Of a stretch of DNA of 49,112 nucleotides, positions 16,525-26,346 are shown one piece after another. The notes under the pieces are model-generated. The model saw only the letters and a list, made by a program, of their open reading frames with translations. It made no database searches and was not told the DNA's origin. Every line of letters starts with the position of its first letter. Positions within the stretch are counted from its first letter, which is position 1. Source of the stretch: an uncultured Saprospiraceae bacterium (GTDB taxonomy: Bacteria > Bacteroidota > Bacteroidia > Chitinophagales > Saprospiraceae); NCBI GenBank assembly GCA_937944245.1, contig CALDYY010000096.1, positions 1 to 49,112 of the forward strand, written 5' to 3'. A program made the position numbers and the translations under genes.

Positions 16525-18792
16525 ATGGGGCAAATCATTACAATAGCAGTGCCAGCATTAGGAATCTTAGCATTGCTTTACACTTTCGTTCAATTTAGTT
16601 GGGTTTCCAAGCAAGAAGTTGGCTCTGAAAAGATGGCTAAAATTGCTAAGGCAATTGCCGAAGGCGCAATGGCATTTTTAAGAGCGGAATACAAAATACT
16701 AGCTTTTTTTGTAGTAGGAGTAGCAGTCATCTTAGCGTTTACCGCTAATGCAAAAGACAGTTCTCCATTAATTGCACTTTCTTTTATTATTGGTTCGATT
16801 TGCTCTGGGCTAGCAGGATTTATAGGTATGCGCATTGCCACTAAAGCAAATGTGCGTACTACTAACGCAGCAAGAACGGGTTTAGGTAAAGCCCTAGAAG
16901 TTGCTTTTGCAGGCGGTTCTGTAATGGGACTTGCCGTAGTAGGTCTAGGTTTGTTAGGCTTAGGTGGCTTATTTTTGGCTTACCAAGGCACAACTGATTG
17001 GGACATAAATAGAGTAATTACTGTATTAACAGGTTTTTCTTTTGGGGCATCTTCTATTGCGCTATTTGCGCGTGTAGGTGGTGGTATTTACACCAAAGCA
17101 GCAGACGTGGGAGCAGACTTAGTAGGAAAAGTAGAAGCAGGTATTCCTGAAGACCACCCTTTGAACCCCGCAACAATTGCAGATAACGTAGGAGATAACG
17201 TAGGCGACGTTGCAGGTATGGGCGCTGACCTTTTCGAGAGTTATGTTGGCTCTATCATCGGTACAATGGTACTTGGTGCAGCATTTATTGGCATCACCGG
17301 ATTTGAGGCTACTAACGATTTTAATGGTCTGAATGCGGTATTACTACCCCTTGTTGTCGCCGGTTTAGGTATTCTTACCTCCATTTTAGGTACTTTCTTT
17401 GTAAAAGTAAAAGAAGGTGGCGATCCTCAAAAGGCATTAAATCGCGGCGAATTCATCGCAGCAGGTTTAATGTTAATAGGTACTTTCTTCATAGTAACCC
17501 AATTTATGCTACCAACCAACTGGATGGTTAATGGCGTAGAATATACCGCAATGGGTGTTTTTTGGGCTATCTTATTTGGACTAGCTGCGGGTTTACTAAT
17601 CGGATTGATTACAGAGTATTACACAGGATTTGGGACAAAACCAGTAAAATCCATTGTAAATCAATCCTTGACAGGTGCTGCTACTAATATCATTGCTGGC
17701 TTAGGTGTAGGTATGCAATCTACGGCTATTCCTATCCTTGTCTTAGCAGCAGCTATTATTGGAGCTTACGAAGTAGCAGGACTTTATGGTATTGCTATTG
17801 CAGCAGTAGGTATGCTTTCCAACACAGGTATTCAATTAGCAGTAGATGCTTATGGTCCAATTTCAGATAATGCAGGTGGTATTGCAGAAATGAGCGACTT
17901 GCCAGCCGAAGTGCGCAAAAGAACAGATAAATTAGATGCAGTAGGAAACACAACGGCTGCCATTGGTAAAGGTTTTGCAATTGGTTCAGCAGCATTAACT
18001 GCACTAGCATTGTTTGCTGCCTTTATGACAACTGCTAACATCAATTCGATTGATATTTCCAAACCACTTGTAATGGCTGGTCTTTTGATAGGTGGTATGC
18101 TACCATTCCTTTTTTCATCTATGGCAATGAATGCAGTAGGTAGAGCTGCTATGGACATGATTGAAGAAGTGCGTCGTCAGTTCAATAATATCCCTGAGTT
18201 GAAAGCAGCTTTGAGTGCTATGAAACGCAATGAAGATAAAGAATTTGAAACTTGGAGTAAAGAAGATCAACAGATATTTGATGCAGCAGAAGGAAAAGCA
18301 GAATATGGCAAATGTGTAGAAATATCTACTAAGGCATCCATTCGCGAGATGGTCTTACCAGGTTTGTTAGCAGTTATTTCACCTGTCATAATAGGCTTTA
18401 CAGGTGGTCCTGAAATGTTGGGTGGATTATTAGCGGGCGTAACCGTTACAGGCGTATTGATGGCAATTTTCCAGTCCAACGCTGGTGGTGCTTGGGACAA
18501 CGCAAAAAAAATGTTTGAAGGTGGTGTGGACATCAAAGGGAAAATTTATTACAAAAAATCTGACCCGCATAAAGCAGCGGTAGTAGGTGATACCGTAGGC
18601 GATCCATTCAAAGATACTTCTGGGCCTAGTTTAAATATCCTACTGAAACTCATGTCAGTGGTAGCCTTGGTAATTGCACCAATGATTGCTTTAGATGCAA
18701 TAGATAAAATAGGTATGGAGACCAAACCAGAAATGCAAGAACAAATTGGTAAGGTTACAACACCTATTGATTCTGAGCAAATTACAGAATAA
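16525..18792 (+). CDS. hppA: Membrane-bound ion-pumping pyrophosphatase, K+-dependent type
   Basis: 755 residues with about 16 membrane helices; cleaves pyrophosphate and exports H+ or Na+. The catalytic loop motifs are intact: [19 protein letters not shown] near residue 195, [20 protein letters not shown] near 220, and the C-terminal [20 protein letters not shown]. The sequence [10 protein letters not shown] near residue 473 has Ala where K+-independent enzymes carry Lys, so it should need K+. Whether Na+ or H+ is pumped depends on a helix-6 glutamate position that I could not place safely. It has its own promoter and a strong terminator, so it is monocistronic. Confidence 0.96.
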   Translation: MGQIITIAVPALGILALLYTFVQFSWVSKQEVGSEKMAKIAKAIAEGAMAFLRAEYKILAFFVVGVAVILAFTANAKDSSPLIALSFIIGSICSGLAGFIGMRIATKANVRTTNAARTGLGKALEVAFAGGSVMGLAVVGLGLLGLGGLFLAYQGTTDWDINRVITVLTGFSFGASSIALFARVGGGIYTKAADVGADLVGKVEAGIPEDHPLNPATIADNVGDNVGDVAGMGADLFESYVGSIIGTMVLGAAFIGITGFEATNDFNGLNAVLLPLVVAGLGILTSILGTFFVKVKEGGDPQKALNRGEFIAAGLMLIGTFFIVTQFMLPTNWMVNGVEYTAMGVFWAILFGLAAGLLIGLITEYYTGFGTKPVKSIVNQSLTGAATNIIAGLGVGMQSTAIPILVLAAAIIGAYEVAGLYGIAIAAVGMLSNTGIQLAVDAYGPISDNAGGIAEMSDLPAEVRKRTDKLDAVGNTTAAIGKGFAIGSAALTALALFAAFMTTANINSIDISKPLVMAGLLIGGMLPFLFSSMAMNAVGRAAMDMIEEVRRQFNNIPELKAALSAMKRNEDKEFETWSKEDQQIFDAAEGKAEYGKCVEISTKASIREMVLPGLLAVISPVIIGFTGGPEMLGGLLAGVTVTGVLMAIFQSNAGGAWDNAKKMFEGGVDIKGKIYYKKSDPHKAAVVGDTVGDPFKDTSGPSLNILLKLMSVVALVIAPMIALDAIDKIGMETKPEMQEQIGKVTTPIDSEQITE

Positions 18793-18851
18793 AATATTCC
18801 CTCGTTTTGTGGCACTTGTATCAACAAATGCTGCACTTCAAAGTTAATAAG

Positions 18852-18899
18852 ATGGATATTTGACCCAGTGAAAACTGTCAAAGTCAAATATCCATTTTT
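18852..18899 (+). terminator. hppA terminator
   Basis: ATGGATATTTGAC at 18852 pairs perfectly with GTCAAATATCCAT at 18883-18895, followed by TTTTTATT. This is a classic intrinsic terminator. Confidence 0.85.
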
Positions 18900-18928
18900 A
18901 TTATGCCACACAAAATGTATCTGAGCGA

Positions 18929-20110
18929 ATGAAGCATTTGATAACTCCTATTCTAACTTTGATGCTCTTGTTTTTGCAACTCATAGCCTGTAAAAACGAT
19001 AATAGTGATGCTACATCAAATGAGAATGACAAAGCACAAACTTCGCTCCCTTCAAAGCAGAGCGATTTTGGAGAAGCTCGCTTCAAATGGGGGTTCATGA
19101 ACTCAAATGGTATCATTACGATTGCTCCTCAATTCGATGATACTCGCAATTTTGCTGGGAGTTTAGCTGCTGTGCAACTAAAAGGCAACTGGGGCTTCAT
19201 CAACAAACAAGGCAATATGATGATTGAGCCACAATACAAAGGGGTTTGGGATTTTAAAGAAGGACTAGCAAGGGTGGAGACATGGGACGAAAAAATGGGA
19301 TTCATTAACTTAGTAGGAAAGTTTATTATCCCAGCAACATTTGACGAAGCCAAAGATTTTAGCTACGGTCTCGCTAGAGTACAGGAAGATGGAATATTTG
19401 GATACATCAACAAAGAGGGCGAATTAGTGATTCCTTATAATTTCTCTGCTGCTTCTGATTTTGTGGATGGACGTGCCAAAGCCAAGCGACTTGCTGGTTA
19501 TGGTTTAATTGATACCACTGGAAAATTTATTATTCCCGACCAATATGAACAAATAGCGTTCCCTTCCGAAAAACTCATACGCGCAAAAAAAGAAGGTAAG
19601 TTTGGATATCTAAACTTAAAAGGCGAAGTTGTTATTCCTTTTCGATTCGATAATGCCACCGATTTTTTCGATGGTGTTGCAGCAGTAGCTCAAGAAAGTA
19701 TTTTTGGCTTGATTGATACCAAAGGAAATTATGTGAAACCACCATCTTTCGAGCGAATGTGGTACGCAGAAGACCAAAAATGGATAGTTCAAAAGCAAGG
19801 AAAATATGGTGTATTGAACAATAAAGGCGAATACGTCATTCCTGCTATCTATGACCAAATACTGCCTTTCTCGGAAAATAGAGCAATGTATATGAGCAAC
19901 AATCTCTGGGGTATTATGGATGGCAATGGCAAAAAAATTACGCCAGCGCAATATGGCTTAGCTTGGGCATTCAAAGAAGGACTGGCTAGAGTTGCTTTTT
20001 ATGAAGGCATAGGCTTTGTTGATAATCAAGGAAATCTAGTTATTCCCCCACAATATATGGAAGTGAGAGATTTTTCAGAAGGCTTGGCTAGGGTTCAGGT
20101 CGGACGCTAA
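18929..20110 (+). CDS. WG-repeat lipoprotein
   Basis: 393 residues; lipoprotein signal with LQLIAC (Cys at ~22). A short disordered linker precedes a run of WG repeats ([54 protein letters not shown] and so on). Each repeat is about 45 residues and has a turn of the form FGxIxxxGxxVIPxxFD; about eight are visible. The family forms small beta units and is common in Bacteroidota surface and periplasmic proteins, without a known catalytic role. It starts 29 bases after the hppA terminator. Protein or ligand binding at the cell envelope is the reasonable expectation. Confidence 0.9.
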   Translation: MKHLITPILTLMLLFLQLIACKNDNSDATSNENDKAQTSLPSKQSDFGEARFKWGFMNSNGIITIAPQFDDTRNFAGSLAAVQLKGNWGFINKQGNMMIEPQYKGVWDFKEGLARVETWDEKMGFINLVGKFIIPATFDEAKDFSYGLARVQEDGIFGYINKEGELVIPYNFSAASDFVDGRAKAKRLAGYGLIDTTGKFIIPDQYEQIAFPSEKLIRAKKEGKFGYLNLKGEVVIPFRFDNATDFFDGVAAVAQESIFGLIDTKGNYVKPPSFERMWYAEDQKWIVQKQGKYGVLNNKGEYVIPAIYDQILPFSENRAMYMSNNLWGIMDGNGKKITPAQYGLAWAFKEGLARVAFYEGIGFVDNQGNLVIPPQYMEVRDFSEGLARVQVGR

Positions 20111-20164
20111 AAAAGGAACGAAAAATAAAATACAATTCAATTCAGTTTACTAAAATTAAATAAA

Positions 20165-21688
20165 ATGTTGACAGTCAGAAATTTAATATCATTCAATATT
20201 CTAATATTGTTTTCTTGGAACTTTGCGCATGCGCAGATGCAATTTCCAGAATTTACTATCAGCAAAACAGAAGTAGAAGGTCATTTGAGGTTCTTAGCTT
20301 CTGATGCACTTCAAGGCAGAAACACGGGTTCAGAGGGCAACAGAATTGCAGCAGCTTACATCGCTGCCCAATTAGAAGCCTATGGCGTACAAAAGCCAGC
20401 AGCCACAAATAGCTACTTTCAGCCTGTTGACTTAGAGCAAATTCAACCCATTACGCAAGCTACCTTAACTTGGAACAAAAACACCTTTAAGCAGAAAGAA
20501 ACCTTAATGATGTTGCGTGGCAAAGGAGGTATACTTAATGCCAATGCTGTTTTTGCGGGACATGGCTGGGTAGATGAAGCACAAGGCATCAATGACTATG
20601 CAGGTTTGGATGTGAAAGGCAAAATTGTCATTACTAACATTGGTTTACCGAATGACCGCTCCCCACAAGCTACTTTTCAAGCCATTACGAAGAAAAGAGA
20701 ATTAGCTAAGGCACAAGGCGCTATTGCTGTGGTAGAATTGTTCCAATTAGGCAAAAACTTCTGGACGTTAGCCACCAATTATTTTGGCAATCCTTCTATG
20801 GAATTGGCATCCACAGAAGACGCACCTAAAGACCTTCCTGCTTATGGATGGATTTTAGAAGGTGACTCAAAGTTTAGCGAAGAAGTCAAAAAAGGAAAGA
20901 AAAACAAAGTTGTCCTGACTTCTAATGCTTCTAGTCTAGAAAAAATAAAATCAGATAATGTTATTGGCGTTATTTACGGTAGTAACCCAGCATTGAGAGA
21001 GGAATATGTGGTGTTGAGTGCGCATTACGACCATGTGGGCGTGGGCAAGCAAGGTGGCGGTGCTTACACCGAGCAAGATAGCATCTTTAATGGTGCTAGA
21101 GATAATGCCTTTGGCACAACAGCATTGCTGACTGCTGCTAAAGCCTTAGCTGCTGCTCCACCTGAACGCTCTGTCATTATTTTAGCCGTAACAGGTGAAG
21201 AAAAAGGCTTATTGGGTAGTCGCTACTATGCTAATCATCCAATTTTCCCTTTGGAAAAAACGATTTACAACTTCAACACTGATGGCGCAGGCTACAACGC
21301 CATGGACAAGGTAACTATCTTTGGATTGGGCAGAACAGGAACAGATTCATTGCTCGTAAAAGGCGCTGCCGAGTTTGGACTCGCCGTCAACGATGACCCT
21401 GCACCAGAACAAGGACTATTCGACCGCTCGGACAATGTATCTTTTGCCGCTAAAGGCGTGCCTGCTATCACATATAGTCCAGGATTTACGGCTTTTGATG
21501 AAAGCATTATGAAATACTACCATCAAGTAACGGATAATCCTGACACCATAGATTTTGATTATTTGACGCTTTATGCCAAAGCGTTTAGCTATACTGCTCG
21601 TTTGTTGGCAAACATTCCCACTCGTCCTTTTTGGGTAACTGGCGATAAATATGAGGCTGCGGGCAAACAACTTTATAGTATTGAATAA
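20165..21688 (+). CDS. M28-family zinc aminopeptidase with PA domain
   Basis: 507 residues with a signal peptide ending at AHAQ. A protease-associated domain is inserted at ~130-240, and the M28 catalytic domain has its full set of zinc ligands: SAHYDHVG (~285), GARDNAFG (~311), TGEEKGLLGSR (~343, catalytic Glu), NTDGAGYN (~372) and YYHQVTDNPDTID (~451). It acts in the periplasm or outside, removing N-terminal residues from peptides. There is no sorting tail. It lies 54 bases behind the WG-repeat gene on the same strand, so the two could share a transcript. Confidence 0.93.
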   Translation: MLTVRNLISFNILILFSWNFAHAQMQFPEFTISKTEVEGHLRFLASDALQGRNTGSEGNRIAAAYIAAQLEAYGVQKPAATNSYFQPVDLEQIQPITQATLTWNKNTFKQKETLMMLRGKGGILNANAVFAGHGWVDEAQGINDYAGLDVKGKIVITNIGLPNDRSPQATFQAITKKRELAKAQGAIAVVELFQLGKNFWTLATNYFGNPSMELASTEDAPKDLPAYGWILEGDSKFSEEVKKGKKNKVVLTSNASSLEKIKSDNVIGVIYGSNPALREEYVVLSAHYDHVGVGKQGGGAYTEQDSIFNGARDNAFGTTALLTAAKALAAAPPERSVIILAVTGEEKGLLGSRYYANHPIFPLEKTIYNFNTDGAGYNAMDKVTIFGLGRTGTDSLLVKGAAEFGLAVNDDPAPEQGLFDRSDNVSFAAKGVPAITYSPGFTAFDESIMKYYHQVTDNPDTIDFDYLTLYAKAFSYTARLLANIPTRPFWVTGDKYEAAGKQLYSIE

Positions 21689-21704
21689 ATAAATTCATCC
21701 TATG

Positions 21705-21737
21705 TGGAAACATCGGTTAGGCTAACTGATGTTTCCA
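21705..21737 (+). promoter_or_regulatory. Stem-loop just upstream of purE
   Basis: TGGAAACATCGGTTAG pairs with TAACTGATGTTTCCA (one mismatch), a 14-15 bp stem. It ends ten bases before the purE ATG and has no T run behind it. It may be the end of the peptidase transcript, or a leader hairpin affecting purE translation. Confidence 0.5.
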
Positions 21738-21747
21738 TACAAACAAA

Positions 21748-22263
21748 ATGCTGATGACAACAAAAACACCGTTAGTGAGCATCATCATGGGTTCAGATTC
21801 TGATTTGCCGATTATGCGGCAAGCAGCCGACCTACTAAAAACGTTTGAGATTCCCTTTGAACTTACTATTGTTTCTGCACATCGAACGCCCGACCGAATG
21901 TACGAATTTGCAAAAATGGCACACACTAGAGGTATCAAAGTCATTATTGCAGGTGCAGGAGGGGCTGCCCATTTGCCCGGCATGGTTGCATCGCTCTCCC
22001 CCCTACCCGTAATTGGCGTTCCCATTAAATCGTCCAATTCCATTGATGGCTGGGACTCTATGCTCTCCATTCTACAAATGCCCAATGGCGTTCCCGTTGC
22101 CACAGTTGCCTTAAACGGCGCAAAAAATGCAGGTATCCTAGCTGCGCAAATCATAAGCACAACCGACGAATCCATGCTTCATAAAGTAATCGCCTTCAAA
22201 CAACAACTAGCAGAAGAAGTCGCCCAAAAGTATGAACGACTGGAAAGAGAGGGATATGAATAA
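21748..22263 (+). CDS. purE: N5-carboxyaminoimidazole ribonucleotide mutase
   Basis: 171 residues, the normal class I PurE size. GSDSDLPIM binds the ribotide phosphate, SAHRTPDRM carries the catalytic His, and GAGGAAHLPGMVAS and GVPIKSS complete the active site. It converts N5-CAIR to CAIR in purine synthesis. PurK is not in the window. An alternative ATG lies two codons inside (21754). Its 3' end faces htpG across a short bidirectional hairpin. Confidence 0.96.
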   Translation: MLMTTKTPLVSIIMGSDSDLPIMRQAADLLKTFEIPFELTIVSAHRTPDRMYEFAKMAHTRGIKVIIAGAGGAAHLPGMVASLSPLPVIGVPIKSSNSIDGWDSMLSILQMPNGVPVATVALNGAKNAGILAAQIISTTDESMLHKVIAFKQQLAEEVAQKYERLEREGYE

Positions 22264-22291
22264 TTTGCGAAATCTTCAGGATTTCGCAAAT
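22263..22291. terminator. Bidirectional hairpin between purE and htpG
   Basis: ATTTGCGAAATC and GATTTCGCAAAT form a perfect 12 bp stem with a five-base loop, in the 48-base gap between two converging genes. There is no long T run on either side. Confidence 0.65.
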
Positions 22292-22311
22292 CTACATATT
22301 GTACTACCCCA

Positions 22312-24183
22312 TCAATTTACAAACTTCAACGCCTTTTGCACGAAGTTGCTCAAGCCTTTGCCTTTCAGCATTCCTTGATTGAGTAGGGCTAAATCGTAAA
22401 GGTATTTTGCTAAGTCGTTGCGTTCCTCGCCTTCTAGTTTTAGTAGTTTATCTGCCACCAAAGGATGGTTGGAATTGACGACTACATTGTAAGAATCTGG
22501 GAAGCCACCGCCAAAGCTATTGCCTTGTAGCGCTTGCATTTCCATCATACGGCGTAAGAATTCGGGTTTGGTTATCACCACTGGCGCATCCTCTGGTGAA
22601 AGGGCTTTTAGCTGCACACTAGCACCCGCCGTTTCTTTAGTAAAGACCTCGAAAGCGGATTTCACAGTTTCTTGCTCTTGTTCACTTAGCACCGATTCGT
22701 TTTTCTCATCCTTCTGAATTAACATATCCACAGTATCGGAGTCAACACGCACAAAAGTGACGTCGCGCAGTTTCATTTCCAAATGTTGCATGAAGTGGTT
22801 GTCCAAGATGTTATCAAACACAAGCACATCGTAATTTCTACCCTTAGCCACCTCAATGTAGCTGTGATGTTCATTGATTTGATTGGTGTAAAGGAAAATC
22901 ACTTTGTCGTATTTATCTGTTTGCAGGTCTTTCACTTTTGCCTTGTATTCCTCAATCGTGAAATGTTCTCCTTCTGTATTTTTCAGTAAAGTGAATTTTT
23001 GTGCACGGTCGTAGAATTTTTCTTCCGTAATCATGCCGTACTTGATGAATACACCCAAATCAGACCATTTTTCTTCAAAACCCTTGCGGTCTTTGTTAAA
23101 TAGTTCGTTGAGTTTATCCGCTACTTTCTTGGTAATATGGCTTGTGATTTTTCGCACATTACTATCGCTTTGCAAATAGGAGCGAGAAACATTGAGCGGA
23201 ATGTCAGGCGAATCAATTACCCCATGCAACAAAGTCAAAAATTCAGGTACAATTTCTTTCACATTGTCTGTGACATAGACTTGGTTGGAATAGAGTTGAA
23301 TTTTATTGCGCTGTTCGGCGATGGAATTGCCAATTTTAGGGAAATATAAAATACCAGTCAAATTGAAAGGATGATCCACATTCAAATGAATCCAGAACAA
23401 AGGAGCTGGACTAAACGGATACAACTCATTGTACATGTCTTTGTAGTCGTCGTCCGTTAATTCAGTGGGTTGCTTTTTCCAAATTGGATTTGGATTATTG
23501 ATGATATTTGGAACTTCCTCATTGATTTCCTGTTCTTCATCGCCTTCACCTTCATAGCGCGTTTCGGTTTTTGTACCAAATTGAATAGGCACGGGAAGGA
23601 ACTTTGCATATTTATTCAGCAAATCCTCAATTCGATTGCGCTCCAGAAATTCTTTATCGCCTTCGTTTTCAATATAAAGCACTACATCCGTACCTCGAAA
23701 ATCTTTTTCTACATCTTCAATGATGTATTCTGGGTCGCCCTCACATGACCATTTGACAGGTTTAGCCCCTTCTTTGTACGATTTTGTCAGTACCTCTACC
23801 CTCTTCGCCACCATGAATGCCGAGTAAAAACCTAAACCAAAATGCCCAATAATGTTGCCCTCATCTTTGTATTTGTCCAGAAACTCTTGCGCACTAGAGA
23901 ATGCCACTTGATTAAGGTATTTATTCACTTCTTCCTCCGTCATACCAATTCCTCTATCTCTGATAGTGAGCGTTTTAGCTGATTCATCTATCAGAATTTC
24001 GATGGTGGTATCGCCTATTTCACCTTGTACTTCACCTCTTTTAGCAAGTGTCTTTAGTTTTGTAGTGGCATCCACCGCATTGGAAACTAATTCCCTTAAA
24101 AACACTTCTCTATCTGAATACAAAAACTGTTTGATAATTGGAAAGATATTTTCCGTTTGTACTGAGATATTTCCTTTCTGCAT
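22312..24183 (-). CDS. htpG: Molecular chaperone HtpG (Hsp90)
   Basis: 623 residues, full length. The GHKL ATPase domain has ELVSNAVDA, DRGIGMTEEEV and GHFGLGFYSAFMVAKR. The middle domain has a catalytic-arginine region near NVSRSYLQSD, and the dimerisation domain ends with VADKLLKLEG. There is no organelle-type charged linker. It refolds and stabilises client proteins in the cytosol. It is transcribed alone and is divergent from the RNA methyltransferase; no CIRCE-like operator was seen in the 139-base spacer. Confidence 0.97.
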   Translation of the reverse strand: MQKGNISVQTENIFPIIKQFLYSDREVFLRELVSNAVDATTKLKTLAKRGEVQGEIGDTTIEILIDESAKTLTIRDRGIGMTEEEVNKYLNQVAFSSAQEFLDKYKDEGNIIGHFGLGFYSAFMVAKRVEVLTKSYKEGAKPVKWSCEGDPEYIIEDVEKDFRGTDVVLYIENEGDKEFLERNRIEDLLNKYAKFLPVPIQFGTKTETRYEGEGDEEQEINEEVPNIINNPNPIWKKQPTELTDDDYKDMYNELYPFSPAPLFWIHLNVDHPFNLTGILYFPKIGNSIAEQRNKIQLYSNQVYVTDNVKEIVPEFLTLLHGVIDSPDIPLNVSRSYLQSDSNVRKITSHITKKVADKLNELFNKDRKGFEEKWSDLGVFIKYGMITEEKFYDRAQKFTLLKNTEGEHFTIEEYKAKVKDLQTDKYDKVIFLYTNQINEHHSYIEVAKGRNYDVLVFDNILDNHFMQHLEMKLRDVTFVRVDSDTVDMLIQKDEKNESVLSEQEQETVKSAFEVFTKETAGASVQLKALSPEDAPVVITKPEFLRRMMEMQALQGNSFGGGFPDSYNVVVNSNHPLVADKLLKLEGEERNDLAKYLYDLALLNQGMLKGKGLSNFVQKALKFVN

Positions 24184-24322
24184 ATAATTGAATAGTTTTA
24201 TGGCTCAAAAAAAGTTCTTATCCTCATTGTTTACAAGACTTATGCCATTGTTATTTTGTCAGTAAAAAAAATAAGAAATCATTCAGTTATATCAGCAATA
24301 AAAATATTTTGAACTGTTGTCT

Positions 24323-25681
24323 ATGAATTTACCTCCTGCTTTTGTGCAGCAAATGCAAGCACTGCTCGGTGATGACTTTAATGCTTTCAAGTATTCACTA
24401 CTTAATGAAACAGCCGTTTCGATTAGGTGGAATGATAAAGTTAAATTAAATAACAAAGAAAATTACGAAGGAGTAAAATGGAACGCTAAAGGAGTATACT
24501 TAAAAGAGCGTCCTATTTTTACACTTGATCCACTTCTTCATGCTGGCGCATATTATGTGCAAGAGGCATCTTCAATGTCTATTGCCAGTATTCTTAAAGC
24601 GCAACTTATTCTCAATCAACCACTTAAAGTATTGGATTTGTGTGCTGCACCTGGTGGAAAATCTACGTTATTGCTTTCTGAAATTCAGGACAATAGTTTG
24701 CTAGTTGCCAACGAAGTTATTAGAAATCGCTATCAAATTTTACAAGAAAATCTATGTAAATGGGGCAATCGAAATATGATGATAAGCAACCACGAAACAA
24801 GTGATTTCAAGCGTTTAGCAGGATATTTTGACCTTATTCTTGTGGATGCACCTTGCTCTGGCGAGGGACTTTTTCGCAAAGACCCAAAAGCAATGGATGA
24901 ATGGTCGCCACAAGCGATACAGCAGTGCGCCATTCGGCAACAAAAAATTTTAACAGATGCTCAACAACTATTGTCGCCAAATGGAAAACTTATTTACAGC
25001 ACTTGCACCTATAACCACAAGGAAAATATAGAAAATGCTTTATGGCTGCACGAAACATTTGGCTTAGAGAGCCTGCAAATAAACTTTCCAGACGACTGGA
25101 ATATTGAAGAACAGCAGCTCAAAAACGTTTATGGCTATCAGTTTTATCCACATCGCGTACAAGGCGAAGGTTTTTTCATAAGCGTTTTTCAACATGCTTC
25201 CGCAAAGCTTGAAAAAACAAGAAAAGCATTACCATTCAAGCATTTAAAACGACTTAAAGCATCGGAAACCGCGAGTTGGCAACATTACTTACAAGAAGCT
25301 GAAAAATATACCTTTTTTCAAACAGAAAAAGGCACTATCTTTGCATTCCAAGTTGATTTAATTGAGTCATACCAGCTTTTATCCAATGTGTTGTACAAAA
25401 GCACTTATGGACTGGAAGTAGGAATGTTGAAAGGCAAAGAACTCATTCCGTCGCACCATCTAGCCGTTAGTAAAGATGTTGCAAAAGATTTGCCTACTAT
25501 TCAACTCGATAAACAACAAGCCTTAAAATATCTAAAAAGGGAAAACTTTGAATTAACACAAGGCACTCAAGGATGGTGCTTAGTGCAGTTCGATGGTGTT
25601 AACTTAGGTTGGGTCAAGGGATTAGAACATCGCTTGAACAATTATTATCCTAAGGAATGGAGAATTAGAATGGAAATTTGA
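24323..25681 (+). CDS. NOL1/NOP2/Sun-family RNA m5C methyltransferase (RsmF/YebU-like)
   Basis: 452 residues from the ATG at 24323 (a TTG two codons earlier is less likely). An N-terminal N1 domain includes RWNDK and the DPLLHAGAYYVQEASS element. The SAM-binding part reads LDLCAAPGGKST (~106), then VDAPCSGEGLFRKDP (~175) with the release cysteine and YSTCTYNHKENIENA (~224) with the nucleophile cysteine. A C-terminal RsmF/PUA-like extension of ~170 residues follows. The long C-terminus and the EGLFRKDP wording point to the RsmF branch over RsmB. It methylates cytosine C5 in rRNA. The stop overlaps the first possible codon of the next gene. Confidence 0.92.
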   Translation: MNLPPAFVQQMQALLGDDFNAFKYSLLNETAVSIRWNDKVKLNNKENYEGVKWNAKGVYLKERPIFTLDPLLHAGAYYVQEASSMSIASILKAQLILNQPLKVLDLCAAPGGKSTLLLSEIQDNSLLVANEVIRNRYQILQENLCKWGNRNMMISNHETSDFKRLAGYFDLILVDAPCSGEGLFRKDPKAMDEWSPQAIQQCAIRQQKILTDAQQLLSPNGKLIYSTCTYNHKENIENALWLHETFGLESLQINFPDDWNIEEQQLKNVYGYQFYPHRVQGEGFFISVFQHASAKLEKTRKALPFKHLKRLKASETASWQHYLQEAEKYTFFQTEKGTIFAFQVDLIESYQLLSNVLYKSTYGLEVGMLKGKELIPSHHLAVSKDVAKDLPTIQLDKQQALKYLKRENFELTQGTQGWCLVQFDGVNLGWVKGLEHRLNNYYPKEWRIRMEI

Positions 25682-25728
25682 AGGAAACAAAGGCTTTTTT
25701 CACATTTATTTCATTAAAGCAAAAGAAA

Positions 25729-26313
25729 ATGCACGATATAGAACCATACTATCACTGGAGGGAACATTACATTGCTGATGAAGACAGCAGTTCGCCTTTT
25801 TATGGACGAGAGTACGACGAATTTCGATTTACACAAAAAATATACAACTATTTTATTCACCCACAATGGGATTCTTTTGGCTCTAACACTTTGTACGTGA
25901 AAGTGTTGTACGTTAGCTATGACGAAGGATATGCCATTATGGAATTAATCGGAGAATGGAATGATTGTTTACTAAATGACATCATGTATCTAAAACGGGA
26001 AGTTATAGATAGTATGTTAAAATTGGGTATTAATAAATATATACTCATCTGCGAAAATGTGTTGAACTTTCATGGCTCTGATGACAGTTATTATGAAGAA
26101 TGGTATGAAGATGTGAGCGATGAAAGTGGCTGGATTTGCTTTGTTAATACTTTAAAGCATGTCGAAGAAGAAATGCACGATACACGACTCCAATATTTTG
26201 TTAATTTTGGCAAAATGTTCAACAACATCAACTGGCGACCGCACAAACCCAATTTGTTATTTGAATTAATGGATAATCTTGTGAATGGACAAACCAAAAG
26301 ATTGACGTACTAA
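25729..26313 (+). CDS. Uncharacterised acidic, aromatic-rich protein
   Basis: 194 residues from ATG 25729 (an in-frame TTG at 25678 overlapping the previous stop would add 17 residues that look unlike coding sequence). Not recognised beyond a conserved-hypothetical feel. It is soluble, rich in Tyr, Trp, Asp and Glu, with MHDIEPYYHWREHYIADEDS, YVSYDEGYAIMELIGEW and ESGWICFVN. There is no signal peptide and no metal-binding cluster. It sits between the rRNA methyltransferase and era with short gaps (47 and 33 bases), in a block of ribosome-maturation genes, so a role near RNA or ribosomes is possible but unproven. Confidence 0.8.
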   Translation: MHDIEPYYHWREHYIADEDSSSPFYGREYDEFRFTQKIYNYFIHPQWDSFGSNTLYVKVLYVSYDEGYAIMELIGEWNDCLLNDIMYLKREVIDSMLKLGINKYILICENVLNFHGSDDSYYEEWYEDVSDESGWICFVNTLKHVEEEMHDTRLQYFVNFGKMFNNINWRPHKPNLLFELMDNLVNGQTKRLTY

Positions 26314-26346
26314 TTTGATTGTTAGATTTTTATAGAGCAATAGTGA

